Below, in pieces: positions 24,709-32,789 of a stretch of 64,000 bases of DNA. Both the position numbers and the translations under genes were made by a program. Under the pieces are notes generated by a model that ran no database searches, was not told the origin of the DNA, and was given only the letters and a program-made list of their open reading frames with translations. This DNA is from Phosphoribacter sp037045055 (lineage in GTDB: Bacteria; Actinomycetota; Actinomycetes; Actinomycetales; Dermatophilaceae): contig JBAOHJ010000002.1 of the NCBI GenBank assembly GCA_037045055.1, positions 186,001 through 250,000 on the forward strand, read 5' to 3'. Each line of letters starts with the position of its first letter. Within the stretch, counting starts at the first letter, position 1.

Positions 24709-26097
24709 TCATCCGTACACCGTCTCCGAGCCGGTCGTCTCCTTGCCGATCTTGCGGGCCAGGTAGAGGCCCTCGAGCGCCAGCTCCAGGGCGCTGGCGC
24801 GCTCGCCGTCGTTGGTCGCACCGAGGCGCCGGGCGACCTCGTCGTAGAGGTCGACCCCGGCCAGCGCCGGCAGCCCGTCGAGCACCTCGCGGGCGGTGGT
24901 CTGGTCGCCCGTGCTGACCACGGCCCCGCCGGTGAACCGCTCCACCAGCGGGCCGAAGTCGATGCCCCGGAAGTGCTGGCGCACCGTCTCCGCGGTCGAG
25001 GTGCGCAACAGGTGGGTGAGGATGTCGCGCTCGCGGCCCTCCTCGCCGGCCTCGAACTCGACCTTGCCGCCGAGCACGTCCACCGCGGTGTGCAGGTCGA
25101 CGACCCGGGCCACCGCGTCGGGCTCGGCTTGCGCGGTGGCCCGGTGCAGGGCCGCGGCGGCGATCGTCTCGGCCCCGGCGATGGCGAACCGCGCGGACAC
25201 CCCGGAGCGTTGGTCGACGGCGGTGGACTCGCGCAGGGCCCGGGTGAACCGCGCGAGGACCTCCACCAGGGCGTCCGGCACGGTCGCGACGAGGTGGGCC
25301 TCCTGACGGATCACCGCGACCTCGTCGGCCAGCTCGGTGGGGTAGTGGGTGCGGATCTCCGCGCCGAAGCGGTCCTTGAGTGGGGTGATGATCCGGCCGC
25401 GGTTGGTGTAGTCCTCGGGGTTGGCACTGGCCACGACGAGCACGTCCAGGGGCAAGCGCAGGACGTAGCCACGGATCTGGATGTCGCGCTCCTCCATGAC
25501 GTTGAGCATGGCCACCTGGATGCGCTCGGCCAGGTCGGGCAGCTCGTTGATCGCCACGATGCCCCGGTGCGAGCGCGGGATGAGGCCGAAGTGGATGGTC
25601 TCCGGGTCGCCGAGGCTGCGGCCCTCGGCGACCTTCATCGGGTCGACGTCGCCGATGAGGTCGGCGACGGAGGTGTCGGGCGTGGCCAGCTTCTCGGCGT
25701 ACCGCTCGTCGCGGTGGCGCCAGGTCACCGGCAGCGCCTCGCCCAGTTCGCGGGCCCGGCGCTGCGAGGCGTGGGTGATCGGCTCGTAGGGATGCTCCCC
25801 GAGCTCGGCGCCGTCGATGACCGGGGTCCACTCGTCGAGCAGCCCGACCAGGGTGCGCAGCAGCCGGGTCTTACCCTGGCCCCGCTCGCCGAGCAGGATC
25901 ACGTCGTGGCCGGCCAGCAGGGCGCGCTCCAGTTGGGGGATCACCGTGGTCTCGAAGCCGTGCAGCCCGGGCCAGGGGTCGCGGCCGGCCGCGAGCGCGG
26001 TCAGCAGGTTGTCGCGGATCTCCTGACGCACGCCCTTGGCCCGGTGGCCGCCGGCACGCAGGGCAGCGAGGGTGGTCGGGGCAGGTCGCTGGCTCAC
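24709..26097 (-). CDS. AAA+ ATPase, magnesium-chelatase ChlI-like
   Basis: 462 residues. Walker A is GERGQGKTR, followed by the ChlI-like VDPMKVAEGRSLGDPETIHF, GIVAINELPDLAERIQVAML (Walker B and insertion) and VLVVASANPEDYTNRGRIITPLKDRFG (sensor 1/arginine region). It is more like the stand-alone ChlI-type regulators than true Mg-chelatase, and no tetrapyrrole genes are near. First gene of an operon with the VWA protein. GTG at 26097 chosen because protein homology-like sequence begins there; upstream frame is non-coding. Confidence 0.82.
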   Translation of the reverse strand: MSQRPAPTTLAALRAGGHRAKGVRQEIRDNLLTALAAGRDPWPGLHGFETTVIPQLERALLAGHDVILLGERGQGKTRLLRTLVGLLDEWTPVIDGAELGEHPYEPITHASQRRARELGEALPVTWRHRDERYAEKLATPDTSVADLIGDVDPMKVAEGRSLGDPETIHFGLIPRSHRGIVAINELPDLAERIQVAMLNVMEERDIQIRGYVLRLPLDVLVVASANPEDYTNRGRIITPLKDRFGAEIRTHYPTELADEVAVIRQEAHLVATVPDALVEVLARFTRALRESTAVDQRSGVSARFAIAGAETIAAAALHRATAQAEPDAVARVVDLHTAVDVLGGKVEFEAGEEGRERDILTHLLRTSTAETVRQHFRGIDFGPLVERFTGGAVVSTGDQTTAREVLDGLPALAGVDLYDEVARRLGATNDGERASALELALEGLYLARKIGKETTGSETVYG

Positions 26098-26324
26098 CGG
26101 CCTACGGTACCCACCCCATCGGTGGATCGGCGCCGTCCGCTGGTCGCGGCATACCGCCACCATCGGACCTGTCGGCGCCCGTTGGCCCCTTTCGCGGTCA
26201 CCGCCCGACCGTTCCCCGCCGTCGGGTCGACGGACCCCTGCCCCCCTGCGACGGCCCTCCCTACAGTGTTCGCCAGCCTCGGGACCCCAGGCCACGTCGT
26301 GTGTTTCGGGAAGAGGGTGGCGCC
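26098..26324. promoter_or_regulatory. divergent intergenic region, AAA+ operon / amino-acid importer
   Basis: 227 bases separate the divergent starts. It contains one GGCATAC heptamer (about 26148) and TACAGT at 26262-26267, a possible -10 element for the importer operon. No palindromic operator or leader structure was recognised. Confidence 0.35.
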
Positions 26325-27557
26325 GTGAAGGGCAGCCGTCGAGTGGGCATCGTCGCCAGTGTCGCCGCGGTCGCGTTGCTTGCCGCATGTGGATCCAAGG
26401 GGGAGGCGCAACCGGCAGCGGGCGGCGCATCCGGCTCGCTCGTCATCGGTGGTGCGGTCTCGCTGACCGGCAAGACCGCCCGTGAGGGGGTCCTCACCCA
26501 GGAGGGCTACAAGCTCTGCGAGGAGAAGGTCAACGCCAAGGGCGGGGTCAAGGTCGGCTCGGCGTCGATGAAGCTGGAGATCAAGTACCAGGACGACACC
26601 TCCAAGCCGGACACGGCCGCCCAGCTCGTCGACCAGTTCAACGACCAGGGCATCAAGCTCGTCCTCGGGTCCTACGGCTCGGCGAACACCGAGGCGCAAG
26701 CCGCCGTCATCGAGCGCAACAACCAGGTCATGGTCGACTCCAGCGGGGCTGACGACGCGATCTTCCAGAAGGGCTACAAACGCACCTTCGCGGTGCTGGC
26801 CCCGGCGTCGGAGTATGCCGCGTCCATCGTCAAGGCGATCAGCGACCTGGCCACCCCGAAGCCGACGACGATGGCGGTGCTGTCCGCCGACGACGGCTTC
26901 TCCAAGCGCGCCGCCGACGGCGCCGTCAAGACGGCGAAGGAGAAGGGCTTCACCCTGCTGGAGACGCAGTACTTCCCCAACGGCGCCACCGACGTCAGCT
27001 CGGCGCTCAACAAGATCAAGGGCGGCAACCCGCAGGTCGTCATCGGCTCGGTCCACCTCGCCGAGGGCGTCGCCATCATCAAGCAGTCCAAGGAACTGGG
27101 CATCAAGCCGATGGGCTTCGGCGAGACCGTCGCGCCACCGACACCCGACTTCGTCACCGCGCTGGGCAAGGACGCCGACGGCGTGCTCGGCTCGAGCCAA
27201 TGGACCAAGTCGCAGTCCGGCACCGACGACTACTTCGGCAACGCCACACAGTACGACGCCGACATCAAGACCAGGTTCGGCCACGACGCCGGCTACCACA
27301 ACGCCGAAGCGAGCGCGGCCTGTCTCGCCTTCGTCCTGGCCATCCAGGCGGCCGGGTCGACCGACGCCAACAAGGTCCGCGACGCCCTCGCGGCCCTGGA
27401 CGTCAACACCTTCTTCGGCAAGGTGAAGTTCGACGCCAACGGGCAGAACACCTTCCGGCCGATGGCGGTCATCCAGATCCAGGGCGGCAAGATGGTCACC
27501 GTCTGGCCGAAGGACTCCTCGGAGGGCCCGATCGTCTGGCCTGGCACCGGCTCGTGA
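26325..27557 (+). CDS. livK: branched-chain amino-acid type ABC transporter, substrate-binding lipoprotein
   Basis: 410 residues. Lipoprotein signal with lipobox LAAC (Cys22), then a periplasmic-binding-protein-type-1 fold: SLTGKTAREGVLTQEGYKLC, GSYGSANTEAQAAVIERNN and ADDGFSKRAADGAVK are characteristic of Leu/Ile/Val-type receptors. It is anchored outside the membrane and delivers substrate to the two permeases encoded next. GTG at 26325 has AGAGGGTGG upstream. The gene overlaps the permease start by four bases (GTGA), and all five transporter genes form one operon. Exact ligand (amino acid, amide or urea-like) cannot be read from sequence. Confidence 0.85.
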   Translation: MKGSRRVGIVASVAAVALLAACGSKGEAQPAAGGASGSLVIGGAVSLTGKTAREGVLTQEGYKLCEEKVNAKGGVKVGSASMKLEIKYQDDTSKPDTAAQLVDQFNDQGIKLVLGSYGSANTEAQAAVIERNNQVMVDSSGADDAIFQKGYKRTFAVLAPASEYAASIVKAISDLATPKPTTMAVLSADDGFSKRAADGAVKTAKEKGFTLLETQYFPNGATDVSSALNKIKGGNPQVVIGSVHLAEGVAIIKQSKELGIKPMGFGETVAPPTPDFVTALGKDADGVLGSSQWTKSQSGTDDYFGNATQYDADIKTRFGHDAGYHNAEASAACLAFVLAIQAAGSTDANKVRDALAALDVNTFFGKVKFDANGQNTFRPMAVIQIQGGKMVTVWPKDSSEGPIVWPGTGS

Positions 27558-28438
27558 GCGGGTTCCTCCAAGCGACCGTCTACGGTCTGCTCCAGGGGGG
27601 CCTGTTGGCGCTGGTCGCCGTCGGGTTCTCCCTGGTCTGGGGGGTGATGAACGTCGTCAACCTCTCGCACGGCGCGTTCGTCGTCCTCGGTGCCTACGTC
27701 GGACTGGTGTGCCACGACCAGTGGGGGATCCCCCCGCTGCTGGGCATGGTGGTCGCCGCCGCGGTGCTCTTCTGTCTCGGGTATGCCGTGCAGCGCCTGC
27801 TGGTCAACCTCGTCGTCAACGGACCGATCTTCATCACCCTGCTTCTGACGTTCGGTTTGGAGCTGCTGCTCGTGCAGGGCATGAACATCGTCTTCACGGC
27901 CAACTACCAGGGCATCCAGACCTCGTATGCCGGCACGAGCATCGCCCTGGGCGAGGTCCAGGTCCCGTGGGGCCGGCTGGTCGCCTTCCTGCTGGCCATC
28001 GCGGTGACCGTGGGGCTCGTCGGGGTGGTCACCCGCACGAGGGTCGGGCTGTCCATCATGGCCACCGGGATGGACCGGGGCGCCGCCCGGCTCATGGGTA
28101 TCCGGGCCCGGCACGTCTACGCCCTGACCTTCGGGATCGCCGCGGCGCTGGCGGGCATGGCCGGGGTCATGGTGGGCACGGTCGACACGTTCAACCCCGC
28201 CTCGGCCGGCCGCTTCACCCTGCTCTCCTTCGTCATCGCCGTCCTCGGCGGTCTGGGGAACATGTACGGGGCGCTTGTGGGAGGCCTGCTCATCGGCCTG
28301 GTGCAGGCCTGGGGCGGCTACTTCCTACCCGGCACGTGGGTCAACGCGCTGGCATTCCTCGTGCTCATCGTCGTGCTTCTGGTGCGACCGTCGGGCCTGG
28401 TCGGCAAGGCGTTCTACGCCGCGAGACTGGAGGTGTGA
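27554..28438 (+). CDS. livH: branched-chain amino-acid ABC transporter permease (LivH type)
   Basis: 294 residues with about eight membrane helices. GLLQGGLLALVAVGFSLVWG and VMNVVNLSHGAFVVLGAYVG are the signature LivH N-terminus, and MGIRARHVYALTFGIAAALA plus FVIAVLGGLGNMYGALVGGL form the ATPase-contact (EAA-like) region and following helix. Starts inside the binding-protein stop codon; followed one base later by the LivM gene. Confidence 0.9.
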   Translation: MSGFLQATVYGLLQGGLLALVAVGFSLVWGVMNVVNLSHGAFVVLGAYVGLVCHDQWGIPPLLGMVVAAAVLFCLGYAVQRLLVNLVVNGPIFITLLLTFGLELLLVQGMNIVFTANYQGIQTSYAGTSIALGEVQVPWGRLVAFLLAIAVTVGLVGVVTRTRVGLSIMATGMDRGAARLMGIRARHVYALTFGIAAALAGMAGVMVGTVDTFNPASAGRFTLLSFVIAVLGGLGNMYGALVGGLLIGLVQAWGGYFLPGTWVNALAFLVLIVVLLVRPSGLVGKAFYAARLEV

Positions 28439-28439
28439 G

Positions 28440-29423
28440 GTGCGTGGGAAGCCCTGGCTGCCCTGGGCCCTCGCCGCCGCCGCCGTCGTCGCCGCCCTCG
28501 CCGTGCAGACCCAGCTCTACAGCGGCCAGGTACGCACCGTCGGGGCCATCCTCATGTTCGTCGCCCTCGCCCAGGCGTGGAACCTCATCGGGGGGTATAC
28601 CGGGTACGCCTCCTTCGGTCAGGTGGTCTTCTTCGGCGTCGGCGGATACGTCACCGCGGCGACGATGGCCCATCTGCGCTGGAGCTTCTGGCTTGCCCTG
28701 CCGCTGAGCGCGCTCGCGGCCGCGGCATACGGGGCCATCGTCGGTGGCCCGCTGCTGCGCCTACGCGGGCACTACTTCGCCATCGCCACGTTGGGTCTCG
28801 CCGAGGGCACCCGCGAGGTCGTGACCAACCTGCCGGCAATCACCGGCGGCGGGGGCGGCATCACCGTGCCCAGCGTGGGGGCCAACGCGGCCACCGCCTA
28901 TCTGGGCAACGACGGGTTCTACCTCGTCTATCTCGCGCTGGCCGCCCTGGCCCTCGCGGTGAGCATCCTGGTGTCCCGCAGCCGATTCGGGTACGCGCTG
29001 CGGGCGATCCACCAGGACGAGGACGCGGCGGCGTCGGTAGGCATCAACACCACCCGGACGAAGGTCGCGACGTTCGCGCTGTCGGGGCTGCTCACCGGAC
29101 TGGTCGGCTCGACGTACGCCTTCCAGCAGGTGACGATCTACCCCGAGCGGCTCTTCGACGTCGAGCTCACCGTGCTCATGGTCGTCATGGTCGTCATCGG
29201 CGGCAGCGGCACCGTCCTCGGGCCGGTGATCGGTGCGGTAGGGCTGCAGTTCGTCTCCGAGTGGCTACGACAGAACTACACCCAGGTACACACCCTGCTG
29301 CTCGGCGCGGTCATCATCGTCGCGGTGATCCTGCTGCCGCAAGGGCTGGTCAACTACCTCCGGGAGGCCCGCCGCAACGGCGAGTACTCGCTGCTGGCCA
29401 ACGTGCGCAGGTACCGGCTGTGA
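28440..29423 (+). CDS. livM: branched-chain amino-acid ABC transporter permease (LivM type)
   Basis: 327 residues, multiple membrane helices, with WNLIGGYTGYASFGQVVFFG, LRGHYFAIATLGLAEGTREV and VGINTTRTKVATFALSGLLT, the conserved LivM segments. Forms the heterodimeric channel with the preceding LivH protein. GTG at 28440 has AGG eight bases upstream and follows the LivH stop by one base. Confidence 0.9.
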   Translation: MRGKPWLPWALAAAAVVAALAVQTQLYSGQVRTVGAILMFVALAQAWNLIGGYTGYASFGQVVFFGVGGYVTAATMAHLRWSFWLALPLSALAAAAYGAIVGGPLLRLRGHYFAIATLGLAEGTREVVTNLPAITGGGGGITVPSVGANAATAYLGNDGFYLVYLALAALALAVSILVSRSRFGYALRAIHQDEDAAASVGINTTRTKVATFALSGLLTGLVGSTYAFQQVTIYPERLFDVELTVLMVVMVVIGGSGTVLGPVIGAVGLQFVSEWLRQNYTQVHTLLLGAVIIVAVILLPQGLVNYLREARRNGEYSLLANVRRYRL

Positions 29424-30268
29424 GCGGCGCGCCGGTGCTCGAGACCCGGGGCCTGGGGATCACCTTCGGCGGGCTGCGGGCCGTGCACGAGGTGTCCCTC
29501 GTCGTCCCCGAGGGCCAGACCCTCGGGGTCATCGGGCCGAACGGGTCGGGCAAGAGCACGTTCATCAACCTCGTCACCGGCCACCTCAAGCCCTCCACCG
29601 GGTCGGTGCTCGTCGACGGTCGGGACGTCACCGGCGCCAAGCCGTGGGTGATCGCCGGGGCCCGGGTGGCCCGGACGTTCCAGATCGTCAAGCCGTTCCG
29701 CGGGATGACGGTCCGCGAGAACGTCGCCGTCGGGATCCTCTACGGTCCGGGAGACACCTCCCGGATGGGCACGGCCTTACGCGAGGCTGACGACATCCTC
29801 GGCGAGGTGGGGCTCGTGCAGGCCGGTGAGCGGGCGCCCGGGGAACTGTCCGTCGCGGACGCCCGGCGCCTGGAGCTGGCCAAGGCCCTGGCGCTGCGCC
29901 CCCGCCTGCTGCTGCTCGACGAGGTGATGGCAGGCCTGCGACCCGGGGAGATCGAGCCCTCACTGCAGCTCATCCGGGACCTCAAGGACCGTGGTATGAC
30001 GATCATCGTCGTCGAGCACGTCATGAAGGCGATCCTCGCCGTGAGCGACGAGGTCATGGTCCTCAACGCCGGACAGGTGCTCACTCGCGGGCAGCCCCGG
30101 GACGTGCTCTCGGACCCCCGTGTCGTCGAGGCCTACCTCGGTCGGCGGTACGCCCAGCGCCGCGAGGCCTCGACGGCAGCGGCAGACATCGCCGCCCCGG
30201 GCACCGACCCGCTGCCGGGCGCCGACCCGCTGCCGGAGGCCGCCCAGGAAGGAGGCGGCCATGCTTGA
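29420..30268 (+). CDS. livG: branched-chain amino-acid ABC transporter ATP-binding protein (LivG type)
   Basis: 282 residues. Walker A GPNGSGKST, Walker B LLLLDEVMAGL with HX His in VVEHVMK. The ABC signature, normally LSYGQQRRLE-like in LivG, reads LSVADARRLE, i.e. the usual Gly-Gln pair is lost; the Ser and the following RRLE are kept. A 35-residue Ala/Pro-rich C-terminal tail (from about residue 245) is extra. Overlaps LivM by four bases and LivF by eight. Confidence 0.88.
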   Translation: MSGAPVLETRGLGITFGGLRAVHEVSLVVPEGQTLGVIGPNGSGKSTFINLVTGHLKPSTGSVLVDGRDVTGAKPWVIAGARVARTFQIVKPFRGMTVRENVAVGILYGPGDTSRMGTALREADDILGEVGLVQAGERAPGELSVADARRLELAKALALRPRLLLLDEVMAGLRPGEIEPSLQLIRDLKDRGMTIIVVEHVMKAILAVSDEVMVLNAGQVLTRGQPRDVLSDPRVVEAYLGRRYAQRREASTAAADIAAPGTDPLPGADPLPEAAQEGGGHA

Positions 30269-30953
30269 GGTCGCCGGCCTGGCCGCCGGGTACGGTCGAG
30301 TGCAGGTGCTGTGGGACGTCTCGCTCACCGTCGCCGCCAAGGAGATCGTCGCCCTCGTCGGGCCCAACGGGGCCGGCAAGACGACCCTGTTGCGTGCGCT
30401 GTCCGGGATGGTCCCGATCCGGGAGGGCACGATGACCTTCGCGGGCACCTCGATGGCGGGCCTGTCGATGGAACGCATCGTCGACCTCGGCATCGCGCAC
30501 GTGCCCGAGGGTCGGCGCCTCTTCCCCGGGTTGACCGTGCGGGACAACCTCAAGCTCGGGGGATGGCGGAACAAGAGCACCGACCTGGACCGAGTGGTCG
30601 AGCTGTTCCCCAAACTCGGCGACCGGATGGCTCAGGTCTGCGGCAGCATGTCCGGCGGTGAGCAGCAGATGTGCGCGATCGCCCGCGGGCTGATGAGCCG
30701 GCCGGATCTCATCATGATCGACGAGCTCTCCCTAGGCCTGGCCCCGGTCATCGTCGAGGAGATCATCGGCCGGCTCGGCGACATCGCCGCCGCGGGCACG
30801 GCCGTGCTGCTCGTCGAGCAGGACGTCGACGCCGCGCTCACCGTCGCCGAACGTGCTTACGTCATGGAGACCGGCCGGGTGGTGATGTCCGGGGAGGCCT
30901 CGCAGCTGCTGGCCGACCCCCGGATCCAGCAGAGCTACCTCGGCATCGCCTGA
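30261..30953 (+). CDS. livF: branched-chain amino-acid ABC transporter ATP-binding protein (LivF type)
   Basis: 230 residues. Walker A GPNGAGKTT, signature MSGGEQQMCAIARGL, Walker B LIMIDELSLGLAP, HX His replaced by Gln in LVEQD as is normal for LivF. ATG at 30261 follows GGAGG ideally spaced, and lies inside the LivG stop region. It forms the ATPase heterodimer with LivG, so at least one composite site has the canonical signature. Last gene of the operon. Confidence 0.92.
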   Translation: MLEVAGLAAGYGRVQVLWDVSLTVAAKEIVALVGPNGAGKTTLLRALSGMVPIREGTMTFAGTSMAGLSMERIVDLGIAHVPEGRRLFPGLTVRDNLKLGGWRNKSTDLDRVVELFPKLGDRMAQVCGSMSGGEQQMCAIARGLMSRPDLIMIDELSLGLAPVIVEEIIGRLGDIAAAGTAVLLVEQDVDAALTVAERAYVMETGRVVMSGEASQLLADPRIQQSYLGIA

Positions 30954-31233
30954 CCGGGGTCGCTTCGGTCGAACTGTCCGGCGTCCGCGATGCACGGGCG
31001 CCGGTCCGGTGACGGTGAGGCCGAACGAGGCCATGAGGGCGCCGGAGGCGGCCACTGCTGGCCAGCAGGCGCCGGCAGGCGGTGCGGAACTCCGCGTCGA
31101 AGTGCGCGGCGGCGAACCCGTCGACGAGGCCGGCGACCTCGTCCTCGCGTTCCGGCCCGAGCTCGACCTGGCACACTGGGGAGCCGCCGCGGGGCGACCC
31201 CCGGCGCCCGGCGAACACCCTGCAGGAGGCGAC
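30954..31233. other. spacer between importer operon and DUF2271 gene
   Basis: A plus-strand frame open from a GTG at 31009 runs into the DUF2271 gene and could be an N-terminal extension (up to 75 residues, Ala/Pro/Gly-rich), but the much better ribosome site at 31225-31229 favours the later start. No hairpin or repeat stands out. Confidence 0.4.
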
Positions 31234-31755
31234 GTGACCACCGATGGGTCTCGCTTCGCCGAGGTGAGCGATCGCGCGGCCCGTCGCGACGGTGTGACCC
31301 CGCCGCCGTCCGGCCCTGCGCTGCCCGACGGTTGCCGGCTCGTCGTCTCCTTCACCTACAGCCTGCTGTCCGGATGGGGCCTGATCCGCAACCCGAGCGC
31401 GGCGGTGTGGATCGAGGACGCCGCCGGCGAGCACGTGCGGACCCTGCTCGTCCAGGGCCACGACGGGCTGCGGACGATGGCCCAGTGGTATGCCGTGCTG
31501 GGCACTACCGAGACGACGACCTCGAGCACGAAGCCCGCCGGGTCGACGAGCATCGAATGGGACGGCACCGACGAGGCCGGCGGGCGGGTCGCCCAGGGGG
31601 ACTACCACGTGTGCATCGAGGCTTCCCGCGACAACGGCCCGCGCGAGCTCATCCGCCACCGCCTGACCCTGGGCACCGCCCGCGGCACCCACCATCTGCC
31701 CTCGGCCGGGGAGCTCGTCTCCGCCGCGGTGTTCTACTCCGGCGCCCCCGGCTGA
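31234..31755 (+). CDS. DUF2271 domain protein
   Basis: 173 residues from the GTG at 31234, which follows GGAGG; an in-frame GTG at 31009 would give 248. The domain starts at LVVSFTYSLLSGWGLIRNPS and runs through RTLLVQGHDGLRTMAQWYAV, GGRVAQGDYHVCIEASRDNG to the end, as in DUF2271 proteins, which normally sit beside ApbE flavin transferases in extracytoplasmic flavinylation clusters. Neither start gives a clear signal peptide. The gene overlaps the ApbE gene tail to tail by 22 bases, which supports the link. Molecular role unknown. Confidence 0.65.
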   Translation: MTTDGSRFAEVSDRAARRDGVTPPPSGPALPDGCRLVVSFTYSLLSGWGLIRNPSAAVWIEDAAGEHVRTLLVQGHDGLRTMAQWYAVLGTTETTTSSTKPAGSTSIEWDGTDEAGGRVAQGDYHVCIEASRDNGPRELIRHRLTLGTARGTHHLPSAGELVSAAVFYSGAPG

Positions 31756-32756
31756 CCCGCCGGCCCAGCGGGGCTGCGCGCGGGTCCGCGCTGGCCGGCG
31801 GACCCGGGCGCCCGGCCGTCATCGGCGGGCCACGCCCGGGAAAGCCGCACGCGTGCGGGCGTCGGCTCGGCCGGGACGAGCAGGGCAGCGATGCCGAGAT
31901 CGTCGGCAAGCTCGACCGCCTCGCTCGGATCCAGGACGACCAGCGCGGTGGCCAGGGCGTCTGCCGTCGTGGCGTCGTCGGCGATCACGGTCGCCGCCAG
32001 CGTGTGCGTGACCGGCCACCCGCTGCGCGGGTCGATGACGTGCCCGAGCCAGCGGCCGGCGACCTGGAAACCCCGATGGGCCGACCCGCTGGTCGCCACC
32101 GCTGCCTGGACGAGCTCGACGACGGCCAGGCGTGGGGCGTTCGCCGCCGTTCTGGCGGGGTCTTCCACCCCGACCCGGACCGACCCGCAGCCGGCGTGCC
32201 GGATGTCACCACCGGCGTTGACGCCGACAGCCGCGACGCCGGGGATGGCGAGGGCCGCGGCGACCGCGAGGTCGACGGCATACCCCTTGGCCAGCGCGTT
32301 GAGGTCCACGTCGGCGCAGTCGCCCAGGCGCCGCACGAGCGCCCGCGCGCCGCAGCGGTCGACGGCGTAGGGCAGCTCGGCGATGCCGGCGGCCAGCTGC
32401 GCGAGCTCGCTACGGCTCGGCACCCGCCCGTCGACCTCGGCCTGGCGCCATCGCCGATGCAGTCCCGCGGTCACCGGGTGGAATGCCCCGTCGACGCGCG
32501 CCCACCACCGGGCGGCGACCGCGAGCAGATCGGCCAGCTCGGGGGCCGGGTCGGCGCCGGCGCGCCAGCGGCACAGCGCGCTGTCGGGATCGAAGACCGA
32601 GAACAGCCGCTGGGCGCGCAGGAACTGCTCCACGGCCGCCCCCTCGGCGGTGGCCGCCACCGCGGCATCGGTCGCGGCGACTCGGATCTCGACGTCGGTG
32701 CCCAGCAGCGGGCGGTAGAGCCCGGTGGTCTGCACGAGCCCGGGGGTGGCTGGCAC
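31734..32756 (-). CDS. apbE: ApbE family FAD:protein FMN transferase
   Basis: 340 residues. LLGTDVEIRV at the N-terminus, FSVFDPDSALCRW, VDLNALAKGYAVDLA, VNAGGDIRHAG and HVIDPRSGWPVT followed by ATVIADDATTADALATALVV (the metal-binding TADALATA region) are all ApbE hallmarks. The enzyme attaches FMN to Thr/Ser of exported proteins. No lipoprotein or Sec signal is evident, so it may act on a cytoplasmic side or its start may be wrong: GTG codons at 32756 and 32735 both lack a ribosome site. No obvious flavinylated target (FMN-binding domain) is encoded in the window. Confidence 0.82.
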   Translation of the reverse strand: MPATPGLVQTTGLYRPLLGTDVEIRVAATDAAVAATAEGAAVEQFLRAQRLFSVFDPDSALCRWRAGADPAPELADLLAVAARWWARVDGAFHPVTAGLHRRWRQAEVDGRVPSRSELAQLAAGIAELPYAVDRCGARALVRRLGDCADVDLNALAKGYAVDLAVAAALAIPGVAAVGVNAGGDIRHAGCGSVRVGVEDPARTAANAPRLAVVELVQAAVATSGSAHRGFQVAGRWLGHVIDPRSGWPVTHTLAATVIADDATTADALATALVVLDPSEAVELADDLGIAALLVPAEPTPARVRLSRAWPADDGRAPGSAGQRGPARSPAGPAGQPGAPE

Positions 32757-32764
32757 AGCCAGGA

Positions 32765-32780
32765 GTATGCCGCGGCATAC
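32765..32780. promoter_or_regulatory. 16-bp perfect palindrome made of two opposed heptamer copies
   Basis: GTATGCCGCGGCATAC lies in the 33-base gap between the divergent apbE and hydrolase genes. TACGCT at 32778-32783 fits a -10 element six bases before the hydrolase GTG, which would make that message leaderless. The palindrome could act as an operator for both genes or simply be a paired copy of the genome-wide heptamer. Confidence 0.35.
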
Positions 32781-32789
32781 GCTCCGTGG

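Noticed and set aside
21606..24917. 1103-codon plus-strand open frame
   Set aside because: It runs antisense through the methyltransferase and VWA genes and is Arg/Pro/Gly/His-rich, a GC-driven shadow without any domain.
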